Source of the DNA: Candidatus Nomurabacteria bacterium
GTDB lineage: Bacteria; Patescibacteriota; Minisyncoccia; Phycocordibacterales; UBA9973
Assembly: GCA_943350875.1 (NCBI GenBank)
Contig: CALRAL010000002.1
Coordinates: 132,221-178,507, forward strand
Length of the DNA stretch: 46,287 nt
Direction of reading: 5' to 3'
This document shows positions 45,433 to 46,287 of this stretch, piece by piece. Positions within the stretch are counted from its first letter, which is position 1. The number at the start of each line of letters is the position of its first letter. The position numbers and the translations under genes are program-made. The notes beneath the pieces are model-generated. The model was not told where the DNA came from, made no database searches, and was given only the letters and a program-made list of their open reading frames with translations.

Positions 45433-45885
45433 GAAAGGGAGTCCCGCTCGCATCCCTCTCCTCCTCTGCGAGCGGGCTTGCGCGCGAACGGGAGGGTGGG
45501 TCAAGCGCATTTGTATTCCGCCTCGGGTATTTCCGCTAGGAGCGTCCAGGGCTAAAGGACGAGCGCCGACGCAATAAGAATCTCTAAACTCTAAAATTAC
45601 AATAAGCTTGGATATGAAAACGAGGAAGGGGGTTGTGCGAGGGCGGACTCCGAAGGCACAAACAACGGAGGCAGGAACAGAAAATAATCACAAAACTTTT
45701 TAAAGCACTGAATACATAAAATTACATCTGCGAGGAGGAGACCGAAGCTGGGGGAAGGATTCCTTCCTTCCCCCAAACAGCGTCCTGCCCTCGCTCCCGC
45801 TCCGCAGAGCGGTAGAGCGAGGAATAGCAGGACACAAAGTAGTCTAGGCGCTCGTAGCCCTAGCGGAAATACCCGAGGCGGATGC
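45433..45885. other. Highly structured non-coding block
   Basis: 23-bp perfect IR 45518-45540/45859-45881, GAGCGCC/GGCGCTC, several internal GC-rich hairpins, no credible ORF. Confidence 0.6.
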
Positions 45886-45969
45886 CGAGGGCTTATCTCC
45901 TTTAGACTTGGACAACCACTAGCAGAGAAATAGCCGAGACAATTTTATAGTATGATGTATTTGCATTTT

Positions 45970-46119
45970 TGTCCGCCCCGAATTTCGCCAAAAGAAAACG
46001 GATGGAGCAAGCGGAGGATTCCTCCCCAGACCCCTCCTCCTCCGCTTGCGAAATCCGAAAGTAGCCGAGGTTTTGCGGAAACCATATCCCCAGAAAATTG
46101 CTTCCGCAAAACCGAGTCC
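45970..46119. repeat. Right ~150-bp inverted repeat of the cargo module
   Basis: Reverse complement of 39738-39887. Confidence 0.9.
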
Positions 46120-46129
46120 GTATTGTATT

Positions 46130-46202
46130 CGTGCTTCCGTCCTTTTCCTTTTGGAAAAGCTCTGTGCTTCGCACAGAGGCGCTTCAGCGCAACGGATGCA
46201 CG
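46130..46202. repeat. 73-nt four-way-junction palindrome
   Basis: CGTGCtTCCGT/ACGGAtGCACG outer stem enclosing CTTTTCC-TTTT-GGAAAAG, CTCTGTGC-TTC-GCACAGAG, GCGC-TTCA-GCGC. Confidence 0.8.
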
Positions 46203-46287
46203 ATTAGTCCGCATCAGGATTTTGTTCGTAATAGGTTCGGACTTTGTTAATGACACACCACCCGATTGAATTTCCCCGCGAAAATGC
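46203..46287. repeat. Outer inverted-repeat block including the third att-like site (runs off window end)
   Basis: CGATTAGTCcGCATCAGGATTTTGTTCGTAATAGGTTCGG...CCACCCGATTGAATTTCCCCGCGAAAATGC; inverted copy at about 39600-39683. Confidence 0.85.

Noticed and set aside
45600-45900. Group II intron or retron
   Set aside because: A GTGCGAGGG stretch and flanking inverted repeats are suggestive, but no domain V, no reverse transcriptase in the window; kept only as an unclassified structured element.
45902-46269. Three ORFs at the right end
   Set aside because: Lie in the inverted repeat and cruciform; no protein-like conservation.
46250-46287. Classical attR duplication of the tRNA-Ala 3' end
   Set aside because: Only CCACC is shared with the tRNA side; the identity lies in the element, so this is not a standard tRNA-end duplication.
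1-46287. CRISPR array
   Set aside because: No regularly spaced direct repeats seen; the repeats present are palindromic or inverted.

Overview
A ~46 kb chromosomal window, low-GC, probably from a Patescibacteria/CPR (Parcubacteria-like) bacterium; that placement is inferred from gene content and style. Most of it is housekeeping: SMC C-terminus, an S11 peptidase-CapA fusion, rnr, rpsP, a KH protein, trmD, rpoB-rpoC-dnaG-rpoD, DsbA-like, GT2, PIG-L, tRNA-Thr, tsf, rpsB, proS, mreB, mreC, tgt, a SpeA-like decarboxylase, DUF192, rnpB and tRNA-Ala. A cluster of secreted/surface proteins lies at 31.8-37.8 kb. The right-hand ~8.4 kb is a mobile island starting at tRNA-Ala. It has a large serine recombinase flanked by ~124-bp inverted repeats. 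It also has a cargo operon (XRE controller, SPPY-type DNA methyltransferase, Z1 ATPase, unknown 163-aa protein, deoxyribosyltransferase-like, NUDIX, PQ-loop-like membrane protein) bounded by long hairpin-rich inverted repeats, plus a ~450-nt highly structured non-coding block. The main unexpected patterns are: (i) in-frame palindromic insertions inside housekeeping genes (SMC, RNase R, TrmD, Tgt, perhaps RpoB), with one family read in different frames in SMC and Tgt; (ii) two REP/RAYT-like units, each bounded by direct duplications of flanking sequence, one carrying an unknown cargo gene; (iii) the recombinase island with a candidate Z1 restriction/defence operon; (iv) a 73-nt four-way-junction cruciform and a multi-helix ncRNA-like element at the island's right end. 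All calls come from reading the sequence and supplied translations; no searches or folding software were run.
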